Positions 1 to 11,410 of a stretch of 64,000 bases of DNA are shown piece after piece (within the stretch, counting starts at the first letter, position 1; every line of letters starts with the position of its first letter). The stretch covers positions 216,241,376-216,305,375 of the forward strand of contig CM070873.1 of NCBI GenBank assembly GCA_036365515.1, given 5' to 3'. This DNA comes from Torymus aiolomorphi. Taxonomy: Eukaryota; Arthropoda; Insecta; Hymenoptera; Torymidae. Made by a program: the position numbers and the translations under genes. The notes beneath the pieces were generated by a model, which saw only the letters and a list, made by a program, of their open reading frames with translations, searched no databases and was not told the DNA's origin.

Positions 1-510
1 TGTTTAAGAAAGTTTTGATGAAAACTTGACTTGCTTTTCTTAAATAAATTGATATTGCGCCTTACTGGTAATTCGTATCATAAATTTTCCCACCGATACT
101 CCCCCTGAAATTTCTTAACGAACAAAATAAGCTTTATTTCGTTAAGATCGGATAAAAAATAAAAAAATTTAAAGAACTTATTGAAGTTTCTGTCTTTAAT
201 TGTAACAATACCATAGTGACTATTGCCTGAATTTGTCTAAAAAAAATTGTCTTATGTTCTTTCAAGTATATATTTGTTACATGTATTTACTCTTAGATTA
301 TCAAATAATTAATAAAACATTATATAAAAATATAAAAACTAAAATTGCTGTTTCGAGCCGGAAAACGTCCTTAATTAATTATTTTATTCCCATCTCTACT
401 ATAATGACCATTTTATAGCCTCAAAAGCGAGGCAAAAGTGACGTCTGATTCCCTCTTTTACTTTATTCCCGCATAATGCGGGAATAAAAGTAATTTTATA
501 GTACGCCGAG
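1..510. other. AT-rich non-coding stretch
   Basis: No convincing gene is seen. Near its right end (about 461-489) lies a short near-perfect palindrome built on TTTATTCCCGCAT and its complement. A related TTTATTCCC sequence recurs near 61346 and 61458, so it may be a fragment of a dispersed repeat. Confidence 0.5.
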
Positions 511-1628
<1,118 letters not shown>

Positions 1629-1772
1629 ATATGAATAAGTGAAAAGTCTTTCACTGGTGCGAATTCAAGCAGTGGGATAACATTTTCACTTTGTAATAAG
1701 TGAATATTCACTGGAAAATTAGTCGATTTTTTCACTTATTTGCACCAGTAAGCGACTTTTCACTCATTCATT
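1629..1772. repeat. Palindromic repeat, GTGAAAAGTC ends
   Basis: The left arm (from about 1630: TGAATAAGTGAAAAGTC, then TTTCACTGGTGC) is inverted at the right (GCACCAGTAAGCGACTTTTC, then ACTCATTCA, to about 1772). Internal sequence repeats the word GTGAATATTCAC. It resembles a small fold-back MITE. A tRNA-like box lies immediately to the right. Confidence 0.7.
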
Positions 1773-1787
1773 TTTACAGAGTGCGAC

Positions 1788-1862
1788 GAGCGGAATACGA
1801 ACTCACAAACTCGCAGTTTGTAGTCCTGCGCTCAAATCACGGAGCTAACATTGCGATGCCAC
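1788..1862 (-). repeat. tRNA-like module (SINE-type), degenerate
   Basis: Read on the minus strand, an A-box-like TGTTAGCTCCGTGAT is followed by a perfect 5-bp stem CGCAG/CTGCG closing a 9-base loop, and then by a B-box-like GAGTTCGTATTCC. Order and spacing match a tRNA, but the acceptor and T stems do not pair. It is a tRNA-derived relic and probably not a working tRNA. Confidence 0.55.
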
Positions 1863-2480
1863 GCTGAGTGCATCGCGAGTTAGTTATTCTTTTGCTGAGT
1901 CGTTGATCTCTCGTCTTCCATGTTGCCTGAACGTCGACGAAAATCCCCGTGAAATTCCATTCAAGAATTTATTTGCAGTAAGGAAAGGTAAAATATTTCT
2001 GTAAAGCCCTTGTAAGAATTATGAAAATTGGAAAGTGATTTTTTAGAGTAGAATGCCTCCCGAAGAAACATTGTTATAAAAAGGCTTTTTGACATATTTA
2101 ACAGATAAAATAAATAATTTGTTTTGTGAACGTTATATTTTCTAAAAGATTTATAATATTTTAATATTATAATATACGTTCTAGAGGAATTAAAAAAACT
2201 TTTGTAAGGATTAACAAAAACACTTGTATTTTGCAAAGTTTTTATTTTTATAAAAAGTTGCTTTTCTCAGATTTCACGACTCTCAAAGAGAAAAATTATA
2301 ACGAATAAATATGGTAGAGATTATTCTAAAGTATCGTATTATTCGAGTAGGTGGCGCAGTAGAATTGTTTATTAGAAAAATTATTATTTTTCAATCAACT
2401 AATTTACTAGTTATTATTGTTATTTCCATAGTAAAAGAATAATTTTCAAATAATTTTAAAATGTGTAAGCGACCTTCAAG
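1863..2480. other. AT-rich non-coding stretch
   Basis: Strongly AT-rich. No coding signal or clear repeat boundary is seen. Confidence 0.4.
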
Positions 2481-2489
2481 ACACCATCA

Positions 2490-2840
2490 TCAAAAGCTAA
2501 CCCGAAAACCTATAGACTACACATTTGATACGTTTTGACTCCTCGACGTAAATGGTCTAGGAGCGTATATACCACCTTATAGCCATCATGAGCGACTACT
2601 TTGACTACCTCTAGACATCAAATTCGATGGTTTTCGACACCGCAATATAAAAAGCCTAAGAGCATACTATCTAGACATCATCATCGGCTATGCAGCATAT
2701 ACGGATAATTTTGGACACTGCGACATGAAACGCTTCAGAGCGTACCACTCAGACATCGGCATCGACTATATCGATTACGTAGATCTACTATTCAATGATT
2801 TTTCACACTTGGATGTAAAACCTTTTCTACTTAAGCTCAG
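2490..2840. repeat. Diverged tandem repeat (satellite-like)
   Basis: Four imperfect units can be lined up, starting near 2528, 2624, 2703 and 2794. Each has a core like GATnnTTTTnGACnC, then a CGACaTaAAA-like word, then GAGCGTAC-like sequence, with CATCATC and TAGACATC between. Spacing varies from about 75 to 100 bases, so it is an old, decayed array. The family is not recognised. Confidence 0.5.
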
Positions 2841-3225
2841 CCTTTCAATTTAAAATATAAAACTCATGAACAAACCATTTTGTTCGCTCTCATACACATA
2901 CATAACAATATACTGATAGGATGCGCTGATGAAGTGTGTGAAGCAAGTTGGGATATTGGTATATGTAACATTTAAGTGCTATTTTAAACTTGAGTCAGGA
3001 TGTGTCAGGATGAAATTTGTTATTAGTGTAGAATGAAAAAAATGTTGTTATTACTTAAATACCGAAAATATATTCGATGGATGTTGGATTCAACACAGCA
3101 AACCTTGAGTTTATCAGTGAGGTTTCATATCATTAAGGTTTCATGTCATTAATAGGCTACCGATTGGTCAAACGAAGTACATATAATAAAGATATATATT
3201 TCCTAGCAAAAATCGAAAGTGTAAC
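2841..3225. other. AT-rich non-coding stretch
   Basis: Nothing identifiable. It contains a short duplication of GGTTTCATATCATTAA-like sequence near 3121-3150. Confidence 0.35.
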
Positions 3226-3625
3226 AAATTGTTTAGTAAGTGTAGAAAAGTGTAAAAAAGTGTAAGAAAGTGTAATAAAATGTTATATAGTTTAATGCTG
3301 GATTTCGGACATATTTTACATATTTTTACATTTATTTACATTTTCTTTTCATTTTCGTACACTTTTGTACATGTTATAAAGTGTAAAATAATGTAAAAAA
3401 ACCATAATAATCTATAAATATAAAAAATGTAAAAAAGTGTAAAAAAACATATTAAAATGTAAAAAAAATATAAGCAACTGTAAGAAAGTATAAGAAAGGT
3501 ATAATAAAGTGTTAATAAATGTAAAGAAATGTAAAAACTCTATAATCAAATGTTAATAAGTGTAAAAAACTGTAATAAAATGATATTAAATGTAAAGAAG
3601 TCTAAAAAAACTGTAAAAGAATTTT
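3226..3625. repeat. Degenerate GTGTAAAAAA low-complexity array
   Basis: Iterations of a roughly 10-12 base word (AGTGTAAAAAA, AAATGTAAAAA) run through the block. Between about 3305 and 3372 the same word appears in the opposite orientation (TTTTTACA, CATTTTC, GTACACTTTTGTAC). The array can therefore fold back on itself, unlike a simple microsatellite. Confidence 0.7.
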
Positions 3626-3650
3626 TGAATTATGAGTATCAAAGAAAGTA

Positions 3651-4460
3651 CACTGAGAAAAAAATTGTGTAAAAATTACTCAAATTTTAATAAAAATTAC
3701 TATACTGTAAGGGTAATCCGACCACAAGAAGTCAGTTTAATAGTTTTTATAAAATAGTATAGTAATTTTCATACTTTCTCGAAAAATTTCCGAAAAAAAA
3801 TTTTCTAACCGATTTTATTCATTTTATTAACAATTTATTGACATTTATTAAGAATTAATTATATATCAAGAAATAACAGATAGGATTAAATAATATTAAA
3901 TTTAAACAATGAAAAAAATTTTGTCGGTATGGGGAATCGAACCTGGGCCTTCGGATTGACAAGCGAACTCCTTACCATTTGCGCCGTTGACGAACTTACA
4001 TGGGATCATTCGAATTGTCTACATATGTTACGATAGATTAATAATTATAAAAGTGAATTATTTTTTTGCAACTTTAAAAACAAATTCGATATTATGCTAT
4101 GAATAATTATTTAAATGTTGATCACACGCATGCGCAGTGTACTGCGTACTCCAAAATTACTATACCGTACAGGAAAAATATACATCCAGTATAATAAAAT
4201 TGACTAATTTTCTGGGTAAAATTTATATTAGAGTTTTGTAAAATTTATAATCTCTAATTTTTATCATGCTGTTTAGTAATTTTTCCACTTTTGTATAATA
4301 ACTTTTATTCAACTTTTTAGTATTTTTTCATACTTTTAATGTAAAAATTATTCGAATCTTAGTAAATATCTCACTTTTATCATCTTGTGGTAGGATTCCC
4401 TGGCAGTATAGTAATTTTTATTAAAATTTGAGTAATTTTTACACAATTTTTTTCTCAGTG
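3651..4460. mobile_element. TIR element, CACTGAG ends, tRNA-like core
   Basis: Both ends start CACTGAGAAAAAAATTGTGT, continue AAAAATTACTCAAATTTTAA, and are inverted with respect to each other over about 57 bases. TA flanks each end (gTA-CACTGAG and CTCAGTG-TAt), consistent with a TA target duplication. There is no transposase, so this is a non-autonomous MITE-like element of about 810 bases. Elements with similar ends occur at 50317 and, shorter and more diverged, at 20352. The centre holds a tRNA-like module on the minus strand. Confidence 0.85.
3923..3992 (-). repeat. tRNA-Asp-like module inside the TIR element
   Basis: On the minus strand the order is an A-box-like GGCGCAAATGGTAAGGAG, an anticodon-like loop TTGTCAA (GTC, Asp), and the B box GGTTCGATTCCCC. 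The anticodon stem pairs only in part. The first three acceptor bases (GTC) can pair with GAC at the 3' end, but the rest do not. The internal Pol III promoter boxes are intact by eye while the tRNA fold is not, which is typical of a SINE head or a tRNA pseudogene. Confidence 0.65.
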
Positions 4461-4843
4461 TATAATAAAATATAAAAAAACTGAGAGGGACAGTTTCATG
4501 CACATAAGAATTATACACAATTTTTAATGTACACATAAGTATTTCGAATTATTGTCGTTAAAATATATTATTATATATACTCATATATAGTGTTATTTAT
4601 GCACATAAGAATTTTACACCGATTTATTGTGCACACTTTAACATAAACTACTCGATGCATTTCGTGGGCATGGTGTCGTTTATGCACATAAGACTGTACA
4701 CAGATTTATTGTACACACTTCAACGTAAACTACACCACGTCGTCCAATATATTGTGCACGAGTTATTTGTATGTCGCATATATTATGCATATACGAGTTA
4801 ATTTTATAATTAACTTAAATTGTACATTTTTTATTTTTTCCGT
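4461..4843. other. AT-rich stretch with GCACATAAG repeats
   Basis: The words TGCACATAAGAATT...ACAC and TTTATTGT(A/G)CACACTT recur about three times between 4498 and 4760 at roughly 90-100 base spacing, a decayed tandem repeat. No gene is seen. Confidence 0.4.
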
Positions 4844-5253
4844 GGTGCGTATACTATTTTTCACCATACCCTGGCCGAAAGTACCACTTTCGCTCCCGAC
4901 TCAAAAACGCGAATGTGGTATTTTCGACCCGGATATGGTGAAAAATCGTATACGCAACACGGGGATAAAGAGGGCCACCCTAGAGCACATATTTACACGT
5001 GCTCTGGACTGGCCAATTTTTATCCCCGTGTTGCGTATTAGTATATTACGCACCTAGAGAGCAAAAAACTTGGACAGTCCACAGCTTGTGTAAATTGCCA
5101 CCCTCGCCTTCGGCTCAGGGTGGTCCTCTTTCCCGTCATGTTGTGTATACGATTTTTCACCATACCCAGGCCGAAAATACCACATTCGCGTTTCGGAGCC
5201 GGGAGAGAAAGTGGTACTTTCGGCCAGGGTATGGTGAAAACGATTTTTCACGA
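4844..5253. repeat. Nested palindromic element(s), GGTGCGTATA ends
   Basis: An outer inverted repeat GGTGCGTATACTA (4844) / TAGTATATTACGCACC (to about 5053) encloses a second hairpin: CACCATACCCTGGCCGAAAG faces a GGATATGGTG arm, with GTGGTA/TACCAC inside. The same hairpin appears again, inverted, at about 5158-5240. The sequence is therefore palindromes within palindromes. Open frames through it (repeats of a WYFRPGYGE-like string) are by-products. A related copy lies at about 26300-26500. Confidence 0.75.
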
Positions 5254-6222
5254 TTTGATAATCGTTTAACGATTAAATTCTTGTATCAAGTTCATCTTCA
5301 TTAATAAGAGTATGAATTCATATGTATGTCATAATTTATATCATTATTATATATTTATCATATTTTATCCATTTGAAATATCTGGCACTCCAAAATCTGG
5401 TATAGAAAAACCATGAAGTAGTAATGTACTGTCTAATCTCTTGTGTAAAGATCCGAACCCTAAAGTTCACGCCCTCCCGCGCTCGCGCCCCCAGACAAAT
5501 TAGGGACCCAAAATTGGACAAGAAAAGCGGAGGAAAACGATTACACCAATGAGGGAAATGAAGCTACCTTCGCTTTTCTCCGTTTCGAAGGATCGAGGGA
5601 AGAGACTTTTCCCGTCCACTATCAAAACTCTACCTTCTGTACTTAAAATTTAAAAGAGGAAACAGGGAGAAAGACCAAAAATAAAAAGTAAGTTTTCTTA
5701 AAAATTTAAAACTTTGTTACTATTCTATCATCTTGACAGATGGAATACCTTTCCCTCATCTTTCCCAGTTCCAAAACGTTGAATTCTTTTGTTGATTATT
5801 TGTCACTCAGAACATATTACATGAAATTACAAATTATAAAACTATTTTTGATGATTTTTTGATCAGTCGAGTGGTTTCCGAGTGAAGTCGTTTCCGAGTG
5901 AAGTTCCCAAATCTGTAAATTCATGAATTTATACAAGACAAAGCGTGTTTAGCGAACAAAGTGGTCAGAGTAGCTTCTGCCTCAAATTTTATGCTGACAA
6001 TATGGAAAATTGTAGATTATCCTCTAAAATACTGTAATTATCAGCTATAGAAAAACAACTAGGAGGCCCAAACCTAACGGAACCTTATCGAAATCATACC
6101 CACACTTTCGTGTGGGGTGAAAAATCGTGGATCGATATAACTCCACTGATCTATTTTGACTTTGCTAAGACTACAAAATTGTAAGACAGTACATTCTTCA
6201 AATTCATTCGGATTTTTAATAA
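5254..6222. other. Non-coding stretch next to transposase-like gene
   Basis: AT-rich, with a short direct repeat of GTTTCCGAGTGAAGT near 5872-5903. It may include the decayed end of the element at 6223-8260, but I cannot define a terminal repeat. Confidence 0.35.
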
Positions 6223-7389
6223 TTAATATTGCACGTTGTTGATATGTTTTTTACTACCAGAATATTGCAAAATCTGTAGTATTTTTCCAGGTAGTACTAT
6301 GAAGGTATGTCCAATAGAGATTTTATCCACTTTAGGTGCTTCAGAGAATCTTTTCTTAAGGAACCTCTTAGTCTTTCCATGCTCTTTTTCATCGTAGTAC
6401 ATTACATGAAAATTCTGGAATTTCCTATTCGCCCACTCGTAAAGCGATTCTGGAGTTAATATTGCATCGTTTGGTTGTGTTTGCAGACTGGCATGTGTAG
6501 CTTCGCGTTTCAGGATAGCTCCTACGCCATCACAAGCTCCTTTGCCATGCGCGGTTGCATGGAAATGCCAATCGGCTTTAACACCAAAATCTTCTTCATG
6601 ATGAATTAGATTGCACATTTAATACTTGTTCTTGTAATGTTGTTTCACACCATTACTTACATACATGATTCTTTTAAAATTTAGGTATAGTTTCTTGATC
6701 TCAGGAATGACTAACTTTTGCATGACATAGACTGCGGCAGTGTCATGTGTCGTGCAATCAGATAGAAATACAAAGCTCTTGTGGCAAGTTTTCCCTCCGT
6801 GATTCTTGTAGTAACATACCACTGGATGTACCGTGCATTGACTATTATTATAATGAAATGCTTGAGCTGCATCTTGTGCCACAAAAGCAAAATTTTCTGA
6901 AAAATCGGTGTGAATTATCACTGAACTTGGTGCTAAGTTATTTTTCAAATTTGTAATAAATTCTGACTGCGTTTTTGAAATAAAATCATGAGTGAGCAAC
7001 ATATTTAAACGAGTGCAAAACTCATCAGCAAAATCTTCAGATGAGAGACATTCCCTTTTCAGAGTACACCTATCTGTAGATTCCCAAGTACTGAAAATTA
7101 CTTTTGATATACACTTCTCCTCAAAAATCTTCTTGAGATAATAACTGAGAAGGTCTTTTTCTCGACACAGTTGACATTCACGAAGATAACATGCTGGTGA
7201 TGGATTATCACACAAGAAGAATCTAAAACAATTTTTGTATTGTTGAATAGAATCGTCATAGTTTTTAGTAAACCTAGCCAAGTCGTTCGCATCAAACATT
7301 GTCTTGCAGTTCTGGTGCATGGTGCAAACAAACGCTGTGTGTACCACTAGCTCCAGCCAAAAGGCACCATTGTGGTCGAAGCTCTGCAA
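6223..7389 (-). pseudogene. DDE-type transposase-like protein, C-terminal part, broken
   Basis: This reads leftwards from 7389 to 6223 and is split by an in-frame TAA (6619-6621) between the segment ending HYKNKY (7389-6619) and the segment starting CNLIHH (6618-6223). Visible features are a Cys-rich part (YLRECQLC), then IHTDFSENF, which has a likely catalytic Asp, then FLSDCTTHDTAAVY, and after the stop ATAHGKGACDGVGAILKR. From memory these strings are typical of an uncharacterised transposase-like family found in many invertebrate and fish genomes, but I cannot assign a named superfamily. A second break lies near 7330: the family string GASGTHSVC is read in one frame and VCTMHQNCKTMF continues in another, consistent with a 2-base deletion. 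It is a dead copy of a mobile-element gene. Confidence 0.7.
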
Positions 7390-8085
7390 ATTTCGTTAAG
7401 CCAATTGATATCTGTGGGTTGAGCTCTTTGAATCGAACATACAGGTATTTTATGTCACACAGCATCAAGCGCTTCTGTTTTTTTTTTCTTTTTCTTTACC
7501 AAGTCTCACAGTAATAACGTCTTTCTTGTTTGGCATAATCCTACTGTTCTCATCACTTTCATAAAAATTGAGAACTAATTCAACAACGTCTTGTGATAAT
7601 GTCTTGCCAGCTCTAGCAATAGGTGTCGACATAACTCCCTCTGTTTCTTTGAGTTTTAGAGCTTTCTTGACAAAATATTTCGAGGTATTGAACTCTCTAG
7701 AAGTCTGTGCAATACTCCAGCTATGAGGTACTATCATGAGGATCGTGATCCGTAATGGATCATTCAATAATAAACTAGAAAACTTCTGCTTTAGTTTGTC
7801 TAGCATTTGCTCGAGTTCTCTTTCTCTAGATGAAGAAGACTTGTTGCTAGGCTCTGGGGCTTCATATTCATCAGTCGCACATTGTTGTTCTGATTGAGAA
7901 TCAATACTGGAGTTTAATACTTCAAGTTTTGAACTCACATCAATTGCCTCAAATTTACATTTCCTGCAACTAGAGCATATTTTCATGCCAGGTATATATA
8001 CTGGAAGGAATTTCTGCAAGTTTATCGAAACTGGTCTTACCCATATGAGGAGAAATATTGAATGGATTAATACATCTATCCCCAT
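7390..8085 (-). pseudogene. Same transposase-like gene, N-terminal part
   Basis: An open frame runs from 8085 to 7465. It starts with a CSSCRKCKF cysteine cluster (possibly zinc-binding), then an acidic linker, then a helix-turn-helix-like part around HSWSIAQTSREFNTSKYFVKKALKL, shown here only as landmarks, then GKTLSQDVVELVLNFYESD. It leaves frame in the run of A on the minus strand at about 7479-7499 (KEKEKK). In the shifted frame the same family continues (QKRLMLCDIKYLYVRF, then KFAELRPQWC, then AGASGTHS) to about 7335. The homopolymer is the likely site of the frameshift. The start codon at 8085 is not certain; the true start may be the internal Met before KICSSC. Confidence 0.65.
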
Positions 8086-8147
8086 GAATTCCGGTTTCTT
8101 GAGATTCCATGATTTTCACTGATAGTCACCGTTTTCTCCAAATAATA

Positions 8148-8262
8148 GACGTGAAAACAACTGATTTAAATATACGAGAACTATTTCACGACTACTCTTG
8201 CTGGAAATAGTTCTCGTATTTAAATCCGTCGTTTTCACGACTACTTTTGCTGGAAATGCATT
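8148..8262. repeat. Palindrome, probably end of the transposase element
   Basis: The sequence GATTTAAATA...GAGAACTATTTC faces GAAATAGTTCTCGTATTTAAATC across a short ACGACTACTCTTGCT loop. GTTTTCACGACTACTTTTGCTGGAAAT then repeats the loop word. It lies just upstream of the transposase-like gene, so it may be the subterminal region of that element. Confidence 0.6.
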
Positions 8263-9118
8263 TTTTGAATTCGTTCTCTCTAATTTTTTTTTAATAATTT
8301 AGAAAACATTTGAAAAATAAAAATAAATACAAATCCATCATTATACCTTTTGACATGACTTTAGGCATTGAAGATGACTAAAGCTGGTAAAGTTCATGTT
8401 GTCTACAAAAGCGGTTGACACATTGCATTTGGGAGTGGGAGTGAAAGAGAGAATACACAGGACTATCGAACGGTCGAGCGTGGGTGACGAGAGGCTAGTT
8501 TTATTCAATTATTTAACGGACTGAAGAGCAGCAGCGGCTCTTCTGTGTCAAGTTAATTTGTCATTGGATTGATTTTCACGTATACCGTGGAAGGGAAAAA
8601 GGGGCGCTCTTATGCCGCCGTTAACGTGTGTGCGGCTACGCAGTATTTATTTTCAATTTTATCAGCAAGAGTCTGGTTATAAAGTCCTGTGTTGCGCCTG
8701 CAATCGAATTGCACTCGCACCTATTTCAGCGAATGAATGTCTGTTCCCAAAACGCACTTATTAAGCGTATTTATTTACGCTTCAACTTTACTTTGCTTTT
8801 CTATACGGTTTTTTAAGAGAATATTTATCAAACGTAATCCAGTAAAATACTGAAGGTTGGTGTAACGTTAACGTAAATCACTAAACAAATTTTCTCAATT
8901 GTTTAATGTATTAATAAATAATTTTTGTCAGTGGTATGTTTGATAGGGCTGTTATCAGTGTAAGTTGAAATATAGTTCTGCTTCAATGTACTCAAGCTGA
9001 CGTGCAGTATTTACAAATCAATATCGATCTCTGAAGCAATATTGACTTCAAAACTAGTGTAATATGAGATTGCATATGGTCGTATTTTCATTTTATTATT
9101 ATTTTTTTTCAAATCAAA
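8263..9118. other. Non-coding stretch
   Basis: Mixed composition, with a moderately GC-rich patch at about 8430-8720. No splice-bounded coding frame or repeat is recognised. Confidence 0.35.
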
Positions 9119-9119
9119 G

Positions 9120-9197
<78 letters not shown>
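9119..9197. repeat. (TG)n microsatellite
   Basis: An uninterrupted run of about 39 TG units. Confidence 0.97.
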
Positions 9198-9200
<3 letters not shown>

Positions 9201-10159
9201 TAATAAAAGTTAAAATCAAATATACAATTCATTGTTATTTTTTATTGTAAATCAAAAATTCTTTTTAGAAAATGATATGTAATATGCTACTAACTTGATG
9301 AATGTTAAGAGATAAATAGGCAGTTTTGAATCACGTAGTGGGGTGGAATCACTTCATGAATCATTAATCCACCGTCCAACTTGGAAATTAATCTTCGCCG
9401 TGCATTTTATCGCTTTTTATCTCAGGGGACCCGTAGCGCAAGACTGCGAGGCAAGCTTTTACGAGGCTTTGTTTAATATCGCTGCTGATCGTTTATTAAA
9501 ATTTACTTAGGACGGCCATGCAGTATTTTCAGTAGATAAATTGACGTTAAATGTATTTTAAATTTATTATCAAGAAGTGCAATATCAACACATTAAACCT
9601 AGATGGACGTTTACTCATAATTACATCAGAAAAAAATTTATAGTCGATACTTATTTGTGTGCAAATGCATCATGATGTCATTATATAAAAATCTACTCCA
9701 AAATAATCAATTTTTTAATATTTTCATTGAACATTTCACGATTTAAAATGTGTAAGTAAATAGAAGTGTATAATTATCTATCAAAGGAACATTGGCCCGC
9801 CACTAAAAAGTTATTTTGTAGTCGAAATAGAAATTGTAAAATAAACTTTTGAATGCAATACTTGATTACTCAGAAGAAAATGTTAGGTTCTTATTTTTCT
9901 TATAAACATATCTTTCATTTAAAAAAATAAAGGTTTTAAAGTAATCAAAGCTTTTACAATAAAAGCTTTTACAATAATAACTTTGTACTGGTAGAAACAA
10001 AATTTCTCGAATCTAAAAAAGAATGTGAACGGACTCTATTTACTTGCACTGCTGTGAGGACCAACTCCCCCCTCTAACTCTGTCCATTCGCGCGGCGAGA
10101 CTCGCTCCAGAGTTTTGGAAAAATTGAAAAGTTAAAAGTTAAACGACTTTACGTTCGAA
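9198..10159. other. AT-rich non-coding stretch
   Basis: No gene or clear element. A short tandem duplication of AAAGCTTTTACAATAA lies at about 9949-9977. Confidence 0.4.
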
Positions 10160-10780
10160 CGGACGTTGCGTTGGTCGGTCGGTTGGCCGACGTGCCACAA
10201 AAAACTTGCGGGCTTCGATTTTCATCCCGAATTAGCCGCAGGGTCGGAGAGAAAGCTCGCTTTCGCGCGTCTCGAAAATGGCGCCGTGGGATCAAAGCCC
10301 TCCCAAAGCTCCCCCATCCTACCTAGGGCTTTAGTCCGGAATTCCAAGAATCCAAGGACCCTGAGTCTCTTTCTCTCGTTGCCCTCGCTCTATCCTTCCG
10401 CGCTGCAAAATTTCGAGGGCTATTAAATTAGAAACGTCGCCAAGTTCCATGTACGGAGTATATAGATATATACGTGTATTTTTCTCGAGCAGTTGCGCTG
10501 TGGCAAGTCTGAGAGAGCGAGGGAGAGATAGAGAGAGAGAGAGGGAGGAGAAGTAAGGGATAAGATGTTAGCTCTTCTTTAGCCCGAAGAAACTCGTTCT
10601 TCTCGAGTACCGTTCGCTGGAGTTCGGGTGCATTGGGAGTCGATTGTCGTCGTCGGCGTAGTCACAGAGGTCACGGAATTGAGGAAAGGAGTAGGGATCA
10701 AGCAAAGACGCTCGTTTGAACGAAGACGGAATAAGAGAGTGGATGTATCTAGAAATTCATAGACATACAGCTATGAAAAA
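10160..10780. other. CpG-rich island, possible 5' end of a transcript
   Basis: GC- and CpG-rich compared with the flanks, with purine runs (GAGAGA) at about 10511-10555. It has the look of an insect promoter/5' UTR or enhancer island. Frames within it show no family resemblance. Confidence 0.35.
10456..10500 (+). promoter_or_regulatory. Weak TATA/Inr-like candidate promoter
   Basis: A TATATAG word at about 10459 lies roughly 30 bases before GAGCAGTTGCG at about 10487, near the TATA-to-initiator distance of insect promoters. The CAGTTGCG word also occurs at 33714 in another island. There is no transcript evidence and such matches arise by chance. Confidence 0.18.
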
Positions 10781-11410
10781 ACTATTTTCTTCCTTGCCAT
10801 AACGATTCAATAATTTTGTATTATACAAAATTAAAAATAGTATTATCAATGTAAAAATTTATATTCAGTTAGAATAATGTTGTTTATATTGGATTTTTAT
10901 AATATGATGAGTGCAAGGCGTAAAGTGATATTTTTAATAAACTCGAAATCATAATTAACTGTTACGAATGATTTATTCATATTCCAATCGACAGTGTTCG
11001 GATTATACGTATTTTGTCCCTAAAACTACATGGATTTAAGCGAGTCTCGAATGAGCGTCACTTACGGCAATTAGCTCAGTTACTCCAGTCCAATTAGGAT
11101 AATTAAATAGCTAGCGTATTCGATTAATATTTACCTCCAATGAGTATTAGTTCCTTATTCTATATTTGAGTTTTTCATAATTTTAATAAGTATTGATAAA
11201 TCAATAGACGTTAAAAATTTTATAGGAATAAAGTTGTGATGGTTAAATTAAAAACCAATACATGATTATGAAATTCACACAGGTATTTCGCAAAACTAAA
11301 AATATTACTTGATTTTATTTTAGAAAATTAAGATAAGAAACTGTCACTGACAATGAAGGTCACTTAATACATTACCACTAACTCTGTCTCATCGGCCGGT
11401 ACAAGTAAAA
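10781..11410. other. AT-rich non-coding stretch
   Basis: Nothing recognisable by eye. Confidence 0.35.

Noticed and set aside
3923..3992. Functional tRNA-Asp gene
   Set aside because: The acceptor and T stems do not pair, so it is described as a tRNA-like module only.
4752..5304. Overlapping frames sharing a WYFRPGYGE-like string on both strands
   Set aside because: They arise because the DNA is a nested palindrome, so the same words appear on both strands. No start context or family.
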